Shown here: piece after piece, positions 30,219-45,200 of the stretch
Numbering within the stretch: the stretch's first letter is position 1
Layout: the number at the start of each line of letters is the position of its first letter
NCBI GenBank assembly: GCA_019916065.1
Contig: CM034241.1
Location: 16,915,228 to 16,979,227, forward strand
Origin: Vitellaria paradoxa
Lineage: Eukaryota > Streptophyta > Magnoliopsida > Ericales > Sapotaceae
Length of the DNA: 64,000 nt
Reading direction: 5' to 3'
Program-made: the position numbers and the translations under genes
The notes under the pieces: model-generated
What the model was told of the DNA's origin: nothing
What the model saw: only the letters and a program-made list of their open reading frames with translations
Databases searched by the model: none

Positions 30219-33200
30219 CTGGAGAGAAAATTTTAGCCATGATATTGATCAGGGAAATTTTAGCCATAGTATTGATCAGGGATTTGCATCCAAGATGTAG
30301 ATTATTAACACAAAATTTCCAAATAAAAGAACTTATAAATATAATGATGGCATATATTTATTAGGAGTAAAAAAACCAGAACTTCAAAACAAAACAACCC
30401 AAAAAAGAATTGGACACAGTTTTGGCAAATAATATTCTACATAAAAATTTGAGCACTTCAACACCCCCCCAACCCCTCCCCCTTTCTCTTCCCCCCCGAT
30501 CTTCCATTAGGAGTATATCTATTTTTGACAAATATTATCAATCTCAAAATTATTCTTTCGACTTCATTCCTCTGAAAAGCTCATCAACTTCCTCAGTAAC
30601 TTTCAAGATATTGGCACAACTGCTCAAATCAATCATGTGCAGCCTGTCGATGTTATTTTATTTTTGGTACATAGAGGCAGAAGCCTGGGGGAGAGACTGA
30701 GCTGAACCCATGACCTATTGGCCTAGGTAGGGGGAGCCCCGAGCACTGGTCTAACCCCTCTCTCATAAGCTGAGAGATGCACATCTTACAATGAACCAAA
30801 ATTATTTGTTGATGAAAAGCAGCAGTTAAATGTATTTAAAGTGTACGAACCACATACCTGTGAACTGTTGGGATAATCGTCAGCCCCAAAAAGTGATCCT
30901 GATGACAAAAATGAAAATCATCACAAAACAACACTAGACACTGCCTCAGTCCCAACTACTGTGACATCTAAGTTTACCATATGCATAGCCAGCACCAGCC
31001 CGATGGTAGTAGGGCAAAGATGTTGTACTAATACATTGGGGCAGTTCACTGTAACAAAAGAAAAAGGAAAATATAAACGGTAAATTATTCTTTTGTATAT
31101 AAATATATATATGTATACATAAAAGACCTACAAGATGGTGTTAATCTGTAAGCACAGGTGAAATAATCAATAATCATGTCCCATCAATGGCTTTATCATT
31201 TATGATTTCACTAACTAGGAATAATAGCAGATAATGATGACGTAAACAAAACCTTGGGTCTGCAGATGGAAAAGAACTCTCAAAGCATGTCCGAGGGTAC
31301 CCTCTAGGATCTGAATAAAGTGGATCATCTCCCTGCATAGTGAAGACAAAGATTATTGAAAATGAACAGAAATTAAGAATAGAGCACGCATATATAGACC
31401 TTACCTGCAAGGAAAACGGCCGCTTCCGTGCAGGTGAAGGGTAAGGGTAATCCTGATCAACAGAGCCTGCCCACAACCAAAAAGTAGAAACCGAAAAATT
31501 CATTCAATTGTTTTGATACCAATTCAGATCCAAAAACTGTAGGACAAATACAATGCGTAAGGTTTGTTTACAGGGAATAGAGCCCAACAAATGCATATGG
31601 AATTGCCTTTTTTTTTATATAAATATTAAGGAAATGCACCATTAGGATTCCGGGAGAAACATCCATTCCAACTAAGCCCATATTTGCTCTCTATCACCTT
31701 CTTCCAAATTTGTTTTCTTTCCAAAGGAAATATCCAAATCCAATTATACATTTGTTGGACACATTATCTCATGTACTTACCTCGGTTCCAAGTGTCCAAT
31801 AAAGGTATGCCAAATGTTTAGAAGAGTCCATGCAACATAATACAAGTTTCACAGTGGTGGTTTTTTTTTTTTTTTTTGGATGAATAAATAATTGTATTAA
31901 AAATGCAAAGTAGAAAAGAGCATTAAGAATATGCCCAAATCAATTTCAAAAATAACAGAACTAATATGCTCTCAATGAAGGCCATATAAGACCCTAAGTC
32001 CGGTTCTATACCCCCACGTAACCAACTATGACTTTTCACTTTGTATAAGGATAATTCCTCTAAAGGTTGTCGATTGCAAGCTTCTTCGGACCATGCACCA
32101 AACACAAAATGCTACCTTGGAAGGTGCTCTCGACTTCCATATTTTGCCGAACGGGAAGTCTTCTTCTTGGGCCCTTGTCAAGAAGAAATAGAAAAATCTC
32201 CCCTCAAACGACCCAAACTTGGTAAGATTCCAAGTGACCACATCATCCCCCTCCGTGTTGTGAAGAGGGTGGAGATAATACTACAACTCAACCAACATTC
32301 CAACTTACTAGACAAAAAAGGTCCCTATGCAGGGTGATGTTATATGCTTGGTTGCCATCATTTTGAATCTCCATGCACTCTTCTACCGAAACCTCCTTGT
32401 CGAATAATTCCAAGAATAAGTCTCATTAGCTGCCCCTCGGAGTCCACTTATGCCTCCAAAACTTAATTGTATCTCCCCTTCCCACCTACCATTGAAGAAG
32501 GTCTTCAATCCAAGACCAACCATTTCTAATTCCTCTCAAAACACCCACCTCATAAGAACTCTGGCCTTCTTTCAAGCTTCACCCAACCCACTCCTTCCCA
32601 AACTTGGAGGATATAACTTGGCTCTCTCACTAATAAATCTCCACAACCATTTGCCCAAGAGATCTATGGTAAAATGTTTCATTAACTTGATCCCACCAAC
32701 TTCCATGACCAAACGGCAATCCACGTGGTACTTAAAACCTTCTCCACCTCCTCCCGACAAGAAATCCCTTTTGTGTTTGTCAATCTGTTTTGGCATAGCA
32801 GCAAATATTTCAGACAATGACATATAATAAGCAGGCAAGCTAACCAAAGTGCTTTTGATCAGGGTCACTCTTGCCCCTTTGGACAAATATTTACTCTTTC
32901 ATCCCAAAAGCCTCTTCTTGAATCTCTCTATAACCCGTTCCAGGCATTTTTGGACTTATCTAGAATCCCTAATTTAAGTCCTCAATAAGTTGATGGAAAT
33001 GAATGGATCTTACAACCCATTGTGAGCTTTTCCAAGTTGCCCACCTCCCCAGCCAGCATAATATCACGCTTGGCTAGATTCACTCTGAGGCCTAGAACCA
33101 CTTCAAGGCACAATAACACGCACGTAACACTAATAAATATATTAATCGAACTCTAATATGCTAATACTACTATGATAGCTATAACCCTTCGAAGCAAATA

Positions 33201-36200
33201 GCCTTAACTCCATCACCCAATCCCCCTAGCGTCTGATGCGAGAACAAAGAAGAACCCTCTTATCCACAACAAGCCTACCTAGTTGTTGAGGACCGCCACC
33301 AATTTGTGTCACCTTCTCACACATCTTGATGACCCATTGAAGTTCGTCTAGGAAAATCACCATTAATCTTTGAAAATTCTCGCCTTTCTCGAAAATTCTA
33401 TAGCTTCCTTGTGATCATAGCCAAAATCGATGTCAATAGTCGATTGCCCTACCTAGAATGCCTTCCTCATCACCCCAATTGAAAAACCTAACTTCCTTGG
33501 TTAGGTTTGATCTCTTCTGACTCCCCTACCTAAAAAATAATTTGAAAACTTTGAATGGTGCAACATTAGCAACTTACGTCAGAAGCATTTCAATAATTAA
33601 TGTTTGCCATATAAGAGTTGACTGGTTCCTTAAGGATTTTCTCATTAAATCTTCAGAATCACAGATCAAAAATCCTAGAAAGCCATTCATGGTTGTTATT
33701 AGTGAAGCAATATATCTAAATCAAATACATTTCATCATCCTTGTAAAATCAATGAATATTATAACCAATTCATTTTGACATCTCCTATACCTCCCTTTCT
33801 AGGAGTCTCAGTATTAGTTTTTTATAACTTCAATTTTTATCTATCATTTTTTTCTTTTTGGAAATGTGTAATGCAATGTACTCCCAGCATTGTTTAGAAT
33901 AAATTGACAACAAATACAAATATCTAAAACTTTGAAATTGAAAAACTTTAGAAGTAGAGAAGACAAGAATGCTAGGCTGTAGACGAGTGGATTCACCAAG
34001 TGATGCTAATCACAAGTGTAGTAGTGGGATAAGTGATCATGTTGACAAGTAGAGTGTGTTATTTATGGCTCGTATTCGGATTTCGGTTTTAGGGTTTTTT
34101 CTTGGCTCATTTTGTGATCCGACTTTAATTTATAAGTTGGAGATTTTTGTATTAGGGTTTAAGAGGAACTCTAGTAGCCGTTTTGTGCTAGGGTTATATA
34201 TCTTGTACTCTTTCATATTTGTTTGTGAATTTCTCTACTACTTTCGCTATGGACATAGGCTTCCAAGCTGAACCACGTAATTGTTCTTGTTGTTTTCTGT
34301 GTGTATTTTCATTTTTCCTCAACAAACTAATATCAGAGCCATGTCTATGGCAAAATTCAAAGTAGACAAGTTTGATGGCCAGAACAATTTCAGTTTATAG
34401 CGTATCAGGATGTGTGCTCTGCTACGTCAACAGGGTTTGGCGAAGGCACTGGATAGCAAACGTCCTAAGAAGACAACGACTGAGGAGAAAGCAGATCTAG
34501 ATGAGAAAGCACACAGCACGTTTCAATTATCACTCGCAGATGAGGTCTTACAAGAAGTCACAGATGAAGAAATAGTTGTTGGTTTGTGGAAAACATTAGA
34601 AACCCTCTGCATGAAGAAGTCTCTAACCAACCATTTGTATTTAAAGTAGAGACTGTATACCCTACGAATGAGTGAAGATACGACTCTACAGAAGAAGTCT
34701 CTAACCAACCATTTGTATTTGAAGCAAAGACTATATACCCGACGAATGAGTGAAGGTACGACTATTAAAACTTACCTTGATGAATTCAATAAAATTATTA
34801 TGGATTTAAAACATATTGATGTGACCATTGAGGATGAAGATCAAGCCCTGATCATTCTATGTTCATTGCCTAATTCTTTTGAGAATTTTGCTAATACAAT
34901 GTTGAATGGTAGAGATACTACTTCGTTAGTGGATGTGAAGTCTCTGAACTCGAAGGAGTTATGAAATAAATTGATTGACAAAGGCTATGATGGGCAAGCT
35001 GAAGATTTGTTTGTGAAGCCTGCGGGAAGTATTCACTCCAATAGTAGAAGTCAAACTGAAGACAGGGGTTCTAGTAAAGGTAAAGACAGGAGTAAAAGTA
35101 GAGGTCGTTCACAGAACAGATCAATGAAAGATGTTGAATGTTCCTGCTATCACAAGGTCGGTCATTATAAGTCAGATTGTCCAAAACTTAAGGCGAAAGG
35201 AGGAAACAACAATTCAAATCCCTCCAATGTTGCTGGTGTTGCAGAAGTGTACTCTAATGGTTTAGAGAATGTTCTCACAGTTACAAATTTGGATGGTTGT
35301 ATTGATGGTGAGTACATTCTAGATTCTGGTTGTTCTTATCATGTGTCCTAATAAAGATCGGTTTGCTACTTATTAAAAACTTTATGGTGGCTCAGTCTTA
35401 ATGGGTAATAATACGGCCTATAAGACTATTGGGATAGGTACAATTAAAATCAGAATGCATGATGGTATTGTGAGAACTTTGTCAGATGTTCTACATGTGC
35501 CAGATTTGAAGAAAAAATTGATATCCTTGGGCTCGCTCGACTCTATTGGTTGCAAGTTTTCGGCTGAAGGTGGAGTTTCTAAAGTTGTCATAAGTTCTCT
35601 TGTTGTAATGAGGGGAAACGAGAATAATAGTTTGTACGTTCTTCAGGGCAATATAGTTGTTGGGACTGCTAAAGTATCATCAGCCGACTCAGACTCAGAT
35701 ACTACTCATTTATGGCATATGCGTTTAGGACATATGAGCAAGAGGGGGATGACACTCTTTACTTAATGGACAGAACATTGGAAAGCTTGACTTTTGCGAA
35801 CACTGTATGTTTGGGAAGCAGTGTAGAGCCAAGTTTAGTACATCCATTCACAAGACTAAGAGTACAATGGACTACATCCATTCAGATCTTTGGGTCCCTT
35901 CTCGAGTTCCATCAAAGGGTGGAGCCAAATATCTTTTGACATTCATGACTGTCAAAGAAATAGATTTACTGAAGATTTGACTTACCCAAATGGGTAGCCA
36001 CTGTTTTATATTTATACTAATACAAGTTACATATACAATAAATACTATACAAGGAATCTAGACTAGGTACATACCCCCTAGAATATTAAATACACTAAGT
36101 ACATGCACATATATTAAATACACTAAGTACATGCACATACATTAACAGCCATATTTTCCCACACTCCCCCTCAAGCTGGTGAATAGATATTCTCCATTCC

Positions 36201-39200
36201 CAGCTTGGATACAATACTTTCAAACACTGGACCACTTAACCCTTTGGTTAACACATCAGCGAGCTGATCATTTGTAGACACATAGGGTGTGCAGATCAAT
36301 CCACTCTCCAATTTTTCCTTGATAAAATGTCTGTCAATTTCGATATGCTTTGTCCGATCATGTTGCACTGGATTGTGGGCTATGCTAATTGCAGACTTAT
36401 TATCGCAATAAAGCCTCATCGGGCCCTCCAACTTGATCCTCATGTCTTCTAGAATGATCTTCAGCCAAAGTAACTCAACTCCTTGAGCCATTGCTCGAAA
36501 CTCAGCTTCTGCACTAAACCGTGCTACCACATTTTGCTTTTTACTTCTCCATGTCACAAGGTTCCCACCAAGAAACGTACAATATCCAGTGGTTGATCTT
36601 CTATCAATCAATGACCCAGCATAATCAGCATCTGTATAGGCTTCAAGCATTAAGCCCCCACTCCTCCTAAAGAGAATTCCTCTTCCTGGTGTACTCTTAA
36701 GATATTGCAACACTCTGTGTGCTGCTCGAAGATGAACCTCTTTTGGAGTGTGCATGAATTGACTAATCACATTCACAGCATAAGCTATATCCGGTCGTGT
36801 GTGGGACAGGATAAATGAGCTTTCCCACCAAGCGTTGATACATCCCTTTGTCCACCATAGCATCTTCCTCTGCTATTCCAAGCTTTAGATTCGGATCTAT
36901 TGGAGTACTCACCGGTTTGCATGCTGTTTTACCTGTCTCCTTGAGTAGATCAGTTACATACTTCTGCTGAGAGAGAAAAATACTCTTATCTGAATGTGCC
37001 ACTTCAATTCCAAGAAAATACTTTAGCTTCCCAAGTGTCTTAATCTCGAATTCTTTTGCCAAGCACTCACTCAAAAAATGTCTCTCCTCATCATCACTTC
37101 CTGTAACAATTATATCATCCACATAAACTAAGAGAACTGTGACTCCCCCTGAAGACGAGTGTTTGACGAACAGTGTATGATCTCCTTGACTTTGCTTATA
37201 TCCTAACATCACCATAACCTTGGCAAACCTGCCGAACCATGCTCGAGGGGATTGTTTAAGCCCATATAATGCCTTCTTTAACCTACACACTGTATGATCA
37301 GTAACTCCTTTTCCATAACCAGGTGGAATTTCCATATATATCTCTTCCTCTAGATCTCCATGCAAGAAAGCATTTTTTATATCAAACTGTTGTAAATCCC
37401 ATCCAAAGTTAGCTGCCAAAGACAATAGGACTCTAACAGTATTCAGCTTTGCAACTGGGGCAAAAGTCTCTAGATAGTCCACTCCATACATCTGATTATA
37501 AGCTTTGGCTACCAACCTTGCCTTGTATCTCTCCACTGAACCATCAGCTCTATACTTCACTGTGTACACCCATTTACATCCCACTGGTTTCTTCCCTGCT
37601 GGTAAATCCACAAGCTCCCATGTTTTGTTCTTTTCCAGTGCCTCCATTTCTACATTCATAGCTTGCTTCTATTTTTCATTAGACAAAGCTTCGGATAGAT
37701 TAGAAGGAATGACAATGGTTTCTAGGTTATTGAGGAAGGCTCTGTGTGACGGGGAAAATTGCTTAAAGGACAGGAAGTGTGCAAGGGGATATAAGGGTCT
37801 TTTAGTGCACTCTCTCATACCTTTTCTCAATGCAATGGGCAAGTCTGTTTCACTACTACCCTTATGGGTCTCACTCTCTACTTCTGGTTCGGCTTCAATC
37901 TGTAATATGGGTTCAGGAATCATTACCTCATCGGACTCTTGGACTTGCGTAGAGTTGGGGGCAACCATCTTCCTCCTTGCATACATCTTGCCTTTGCCAT
38001 AACTAACATCCCTGAGAATAGACTCAGTTTCGGGTTGAGTAGACACGGAAGCTGTTGTTACAGGATTAGACACAAGTTCAGAGGAAACTATGACAGACTC
38101 AGATAGTTCAGATTGAAACGGAGTATGATCACTAGTGGATGAAGAAGTAGGATGGTTTGAAACTGAAAGATCCAACATTAAGTCAAAATCCAAACCCTCG
38201 TCTTCTCTCACTAACTTCTCCCCCTGAAGATAAGGGTTTGGAAAGTAAGATTCACGTTCATTGAAGGTAACATCCATAGAAACAAAGAATTTTCGAGAAG
38301 GTGGATGATAACACTTGTAACCTTTCTGAGTTGACGAATATCCCACAAATACACACTTTATAGCTCTTGGATCCAGTTTCCCTCGGTTGTGACTGTGAAC
38401 ATGTACAAAGGACGTACACCCAAACACTCTAGGAACAAGATTATTTGTGGTGTGTAGGGTAGGGTAAAATGTTGACAACACGTCCATTGGACTCTTAAAT
38501 CCTAGGACTCTAGAGGGCAATCTGTTTATGAGATGTGTTGCTGTAATAACAGCTTCCCCCCAAAAAGTTTTAGGAACATGGTTTTCAAATAACAACGCTC
38601 GGGTTTTTTCAAGGAGATCACCATTTTTCCTCTCTGCAACTCCATTTTGCTGCGGGGTATTCACACAAGATGACTCATGTATTATCCCTTCCTTTTGAAA
38701 AAATGGACTGAGACTTTGATTAAAATAGTCCCTTGCATTATCAGACCTAACTCTTTTGATGGTCACTCCAAACTGATTTTTAATCATGGAACAGAAATTT
38801 GGGAAAACAATACTGACATCAGATTTTTGTTTAAGAAGAAAAATCCAACAGACTCGAGTGCAATCATCAATAAAGGAAACAAACCATCGTGCCCCAGAGA
38901 TATTAGCAACAGTAGATAGACCCCAAACATCACTATGAATTAAATAAAAAGGAATGGAACTTATTTTATTGTGCCCTGGAAATGGTATACGTTTGTGTTT
39001 GGCAAGTTCACATTTTTCACAATGAAAAGACTCAACATCAAAACTTTTAAACAAAGACGGAAACAAAAGTTTAATGACTCTAAATGATGGATGTCCAAGT
39101 CGGCGATGATGGAGCCAAATTTTCTCTTTATATGATGTCAAGGACTTGGAAACAAATGACACTGACTGTTTATCCTTGTTGATAGTTGGTTGACTTGTTT

Positions 39201-42200
39201 CAAGAAAGTAGAGGCCACCCCGTTCTCTAGCATGTCCAATCGTCTTCCCCGAATCCTTTTCCTGAAATATGCAATCAGTATGATGAAAAACCACATTACA
39301 TTGTAAGTCATGAGTAAGTTTTTGGATGGATATCAGATTGGTAGATAACTTAGGGACATGAAGGACATTCTGCAAGGTTAACAATGGGTTAATTTGGACA
39401 CTTCCAATTCCTGCCACAATGGTCAAAGAACCATCTGCAGTGGCTATTTTTCTACTGCTTGGGCACGGGGAATAGGTGGTAAAGACATTTGGTGAGTGGG
39501 TCATATGATCGGTAGCTCTTGAATCCATGATCCAGGAGGTGGAAAAGGCTGCATCCGAAACATTTAATCCAATGAAAAGCGGAAACTCACCTGAATATGC
39601 CAAAGAACAAGTAGCTGAGGGCTTATCAAGACTGTTGATGAGAGCTCTCACCCTTTCCAGTTCACCTTGGTTGAGACCAGCTGCTTCTGATTTGGGTGGC
39701 TCATCACTTTGGCCAGCTGCTACATTGGCTTGTCCACTTCTGGATTGTCCCCCTCTTTGTCCCCATTCTCGGCTTGGTGGCTTCCCATGAAGCTTCCAAC
39801 AATTCTCACGAGTGTGCCGCGTTTTCTTGCAATATGTGCACCATAAATTGTCTTGGTCTTGATTCCTAGAATCTCCTGTCTTCATGTCAAGGGCTAGTTT
39901 TCTTTCATTACCAGCAGACTTCTTTGCAGTAGGTATATTCAGCTTGTTTCCATCACTTGCAACCATTGCTGAATTGATTGAAACTTGTGGCTCCAGCATC
40001 AGACTTCGCCTACTCTCCTCTCCTCGAACTATGGCTACCACTTCATTGAAGCATGGGACTTCCGATTTCCCAAGAATCTGAACATGCACCTGATCGAATT
40101 CCGGATTCAACCCAACAAGAAAGTCATAGACTCTATCCTGTTCAATAAAGTTCTTCAAAACAGCAGCATCATCGGAACACTTCGTCTTTATTATTCTGTA
40201 TTGGTCTAACTCCTGCCACAAAGCACTCAATTGATTAGCGTACTCTGTGACCGTCTTATTCCCTTGCCTTGCTGCCGTTGTTTTAACCTTTACCTCATAC
40301 ACCTGAGCGGCATCTTTTGCCTTTGAGTACGTTTGTTGGATCGCGTCCCATATATCTTTGGCAGTGTTTAGAAACATGCACGTGTCACTAATTTCTGGGG
40401 TCATAGATCCCCATAGCCATGCCATAATCATCGAGTCTTCTTCATCCCACACTTCAAAGTTCAGATCACTAGGCTTCAGACCCGTACCCATGAGATGGCT
40501 GATTTTCCCCTTGCCTTTCAAAATGGTCCGGACTAATTGGGACCACTTCAGATAATTCTTCCCATTTAATCTGTATGCAGCCTGGATATTTTGCAGATCT
40601 CCAATACCGTGCGAGATGGTTGTCTCATCTTGTTGACTGGTGGCTGGTTTTGTGACTGGTGAAACATCCGACATCATAGGTGTCGTGAGGAAGTAAAAAA
40701 TTCAGCAATGAAGGCTGAAGAAAAGTCAGCAATGAAGGCTGAAAACGGGGCGTTGAAGGTTGAAAAAAATACTCCCTTTTGATCTCAGAAAACAGAGTAA
40801 AAACAGAGCACAAAAGAAGGCTAAAGGTTCCAGAAAATAACCTGGCTCTGATACCATGTCAAAGAAATAGATTTACTGAAGATTTGACTTACCCAAATGG
40901 GTAGCCACTGTTTTATATTTATACTAATACAAGTTACATATACAATAAATACTATACAAGGAATCTAGACTAGGTACATACCCCCTAGAATATTAAATAC
41001 ACTAAGTACATGCACATATATTAAACACACTAAGTACATGCACATACATTAACAGCCATATTTTCCCACAATGACTATTCAAGATACGTCTGGGTATATT
41101 TTCTGAAGCAGAAAAGTGATGTATTTGTCAATTTTAAAAAGTGGAAGACATTGATAAAGACGCAGACTGGGAAGAAGATCAAGCGTCTCGGAACTAACAA
41201 TGGCATAAAGTTTTGTGAGAATGATTTTAATGAATTTTGCAAAAATGAAGGAATTGTGAGACACGACACAGTGAGAAAGACTCCATAGCAAAATGTAGTT
41301 GCCGAATGGATGAACAAGATTCTTTTGGAGAACGCGTGCTTTATGCTCTCTAATGCTGGATTGTCTAAGGATTTCTAGGTTGAAGCAGTAAATACAGCTT
41401 GCTATTTGGTGAATTGTTCTTTGTCTACAGCTATAGAGTGTAAAACTCCTATCGAGGTATGGTATGGTACTCCCACTAATTATACTAATTTGAAGATTTT
41501 TTGTTGCCCAGCTTATTATCATGTCAATGAGCGTAAGCTTAAGCATAGAGGAAAGAAAGGCATTTTCATATGTTACGCCAAAGGGGTGAAGGGATACAGA
41601 GTGTGGAATTTGGATCTTAAGTCACCTAAGTCAATCATTAATAGGGATGTTACTTTTGATGAGTATGCTATGATTCATTCTAAAAAGGAGTCTATTGTCA
41701 ATTCTGATATTAAAGAGGATAATCTTAGCAAAAAGGTGGAGTTAAAGGTAGAAGCTTCACATGATGATAGCACTCATGTTCAGCCCTTGGCGGATATTTC
41801 TAACTTTAATTTTGATATGGATGCACAACAAGAGGAACGATACAGTATTGCAACTGTAGACAGAGGCGGCAAATTAAGAAACCTCAGCAATACAGTGATT
41901 CAGAATTAACTGTTTATGCTCTCACTACAGCTGAGGAGCTTGGTATTCAGGAACTTTCTACATATAATGAAGTTGTAAAAGGTGAGGAATCAGTTCAATA
42001 GGTTACTACCATGAATGAGGAGATTGAGTCTCTTCACAAGAACCAAAAATGGAATTTGGAGAGATTGCCTAAGGGAAAGAAAGTAATTGGCTGCAAGTGG
42101 GTTTTCCAAAAGAAAGAAGGTATCCCAAGTGTAGAAGGTGCACGTTTTAAAGCACGCTTAGTTGCAAAGGGCTACAATCAAATAGAAGGTGTAGGTTTCA

Positions 42201-45200
42201 ATGAAGTCTTTTCACCAGTTGTGAAGCATAGCTCTATTCGCATGTTGCTTGCCATGGTTGCTCAATTTGATTTGCAGCTTGAGCAACTTGATGTAAAGAC
42301 AGTATTCTTGCATGGCGAGCTTGAGGAAGACATTTATATGCATCAACCAGGGGGTTTTGTAGTAAGTGGAAAGAAAGATCATGTATGCAAGTTGAAGAAG
42401 TCATTTTATAGCTTGAAGCAGTCTCAAGACAATGGTACAAATGATTTGACACTCTTATGGCGAGACATGGTCATTCTAAGAGTAAGTATGACAATTGTGT
42501 GTACCATAGAAGGTTATCAGATGGTTCTTTTGTGTACTTGTTGCTTTATGTTGATGACATGCTTATTGTTGCTAAAAGCATGTTAGAGACTAATGCACTA
42601 AAGACATAGTTGAGTACAGAGTTCGAAATGAAATATTTGGGTGCAACAAAGAAAATCTTAAGTATGGAGATTTACAAATATAGGGAGAATGGGAAACTGA
42701 ATTTGTCTCAAATAAAGTATATTGAGAAGATAGTTGAGCAAATTGGCATGCAAAGTTGCAAACCTGTTTCAACCCCACTTGCTTCTCACTTTAGACTCCT
42801 AGCATCTTTGTCACCTCAGACTGAGGAGGAGTTTATGTCACGTGTTCCCTATTCCAGTGTAGCGGGTAGCATTACGTATGATATGGTCTACACTCAACAA
42901 ACATTTCACAAGCTGTCAATGTTGTGAGTCGTTACATGGCTAATCCACGTAAAGTGCACTGGCAGGCAGTGAAATGGAGACTTCGGTATTTGAAAAGCAC
43001 TGCATATGTTGGTTTGGTCTATAGTAAAGACAATAGCACCAATTCGTGTGTCACTGGTTACATTGATTCTGACTATGCCGGTGATTTGAATAAAAGGAAA
43101 TCTCTGGCAGGTTATGCATTTACTCTCCCTGGTTGTGCCATCAATTGGAAGGCAATTTTACAGTCAACAATTGCTTTGTCTACTATAAAGGCAAGAGTTT
43201 ATGGCTACAGTAGAGGCAGAGAAGGAAGCTATTTGGTTAAGAGGTTTCGTCAGTAGTTTGGGTTTTCAACAGAATAGGACTGTGATATTTTGCAATAGCC
43301 AAAGTGCCATATATTTGACCAAAAATCAAATGTATCACGAGAGGACCAAACACATTGATGTCAGATATCATTTTCTGCAGGATGTTGTGTCATAAGGTGT
43401 CATTACAATGAAAAAAATTCCTACAGCAAACAATCCAGCAAACATGTTAATTAAGTCCGTTCCAGTTTACAAGTTTGATTGATGTGCACAGTGTTTAATG
43501 ATTGTTTAAGGGTTTTGTGGAGAAGATAGCAAGTGAGATTCTTTGGTGATGGTTTGGGTGAATACAAGCCACAGTGGAGATTTGTTATTTATGGCTCATA
43601 TTCAGGTTTTGGGTTTCGACCCATGTATTCGGTTTTGAGATTTTTTTCTTGGCCCATTTGGTGATCCGACTTTAGATTTATAATTTGGAGATTTTTGTAT
43701 TAGGGTTTGAGAGGAACTCTGGTAGCCGTTTTGTACTAGGATTACAAATCTTGTACTCTCATCTTTATTTGTGAATTTCTCTGCTGCTTTCGCCTATAGA
43801 CATAGGCTTTCAAGCCAAATCACGTAATTCTTCTTGTTTTTTGTGTGTCTATTTTCATTTTTTTGCAACAAAGTACAAGAGACTTGTGAGCAAGTTGATA
43901 TATCTCTTATACTCAACCAAATATTTTCTTTTTTTTTTTTTTTTGGGGGGGGGGGGGGTGGGGATAGGTAAAATTGTATTTAAAAAGAAAAAAAGGCATC
44001 AAGGAAAAGCCGCCCATATACGAAGTTCCTCAATAGCTCAGTTACATCTTAAAACTATCTATAAAAGACAAGAAGCTATGGAGGTCCAAATCTTGCCCCC
44101 CCAGACAACCATATGAACAATATAGCCAAAACATTGCTCTTTATTATGAATAAAGGAGATTTAACTCCTGGAAAACATCGTTTATTTCTCTCTCCCCATA
44201 ACATCCATGCTATGCAAAAAGAAATAATCCTCAAAGGCTTCCTCCTACCCTTTGTGACCCTTGCACCCCACCAAGAACCAAACTTGAGCTTTACCTCCCT
44301 CTAAACACCCACTGCATTCCAAACAGCGACAACGCAATCTCCCCAAGTTCCTTTGCCCACGAGCAACACATGAACGGATAATCAATCAACTCTGCGTCGT
44401 TGCATAAATTACACTGGTTGACAATAACTAGCTTCTCCCTATCAAATTATTAATAGTCAACGCCTTGCCATGTACCAAGCACCACATGAAGAAAGCCACC
44501 TGAGGGGTCCCCACTTTCCAAAGAGTGGGCCCAATTGAAATTCCCCTCCCTCCAGTCTAGATGTTATGCATAAAAGGCTTCAACCCCAAAAGCCCCTAAT
44601 TTGATTTCATTCCATGTCATCTGATCTTCCCTTACTCCCACCTTCAGGTTGTATTACAATTGTAACATCTTCAAATTATCCTCCACCTCCTAAACTTGTA
44701 AGCTCCTTCAGAGAAGAATATCCCAAACCACACCCCACTTTGAGCTAAAAAGAGCCGGTTAGTTGAAGCTCCCCAACCACAAGCAATCGTGAACATACTT
44801 GATATCTTTGAGTCTGCGCTCCCTAATCTATAAATCCTTTTGCCAACAACCAATGGATATGATTTATTGAAAGCGCACCATGACTTCAGAATGTTTTCCA
44901 CATAACCACTCTATGGGAGCCACTCGCTTCATTTGACACCCAATCTCCCCTAGCACTACCAAACCTCATTCAATGACACTCCTCTATATCATGTTCCTTT
45001 CACAATCATATCTCCACAAACATTTCCCTAGCAATGCCTCGTTAAAGTCACTAATTCTCCTTATGCCCATTCCCTCTTCCTTAATCTATCGACACACTAA
45101 TTCCCATTTTAATAAATGAAACTTGTGTTCATCCCCCATGTCACCCCACACAAAATCCCATTGGAGCTTCTCCAACTGCTTCACCAACGAGGCCAAGATT

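Larger units (their letters stand above)
35950..41070 (-). mobile_element. Ty1/copia element J (5121 bp), young and nearly intact
   Basis: Complete element: LTRs of 214 and 213 bp that differ by about one substitution and one 1-base indel, an exact 5-bp target duplication ATGAC, a 16-base primer site, a purine tract and almost all of gag-pol. It is the youngest dated insertion in the window and lies inside copia I. Pol is broken by one stop and one frameshift, so it is not autonomous as it stands. Confidence 0.95.
34057..43870 (+). mobile_element. Ty1/copia element I (Tnt1/Tork-like), split by copia J
   Basis: LTRs of 268 and 288 bp lie at 34057-34324 and 43583-43870. The gag opens [16 protein letters not shown], as in Tnt1-like elements. 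The target duplication AAGTA is at 34047-34051 and 43871-43875, with five extra bases GAGTG between it and the left LTR. The interior is broken by several stops and by the insertion of J at 35950. Confidence 0.85.

Noticed and set aside
30500..30625. Extra minus-strand exon of the RRM gene ([17 protein letters not shown])
   Set aside because: It has an acceptor-like CAG and a terminal stop, but its phase does not follow exon i or lead to exon j.
38677..40555. Several plus-strand ORFs of 65-87 codons
   Set aside because: They are antisense shadows of the intact copia J frame.
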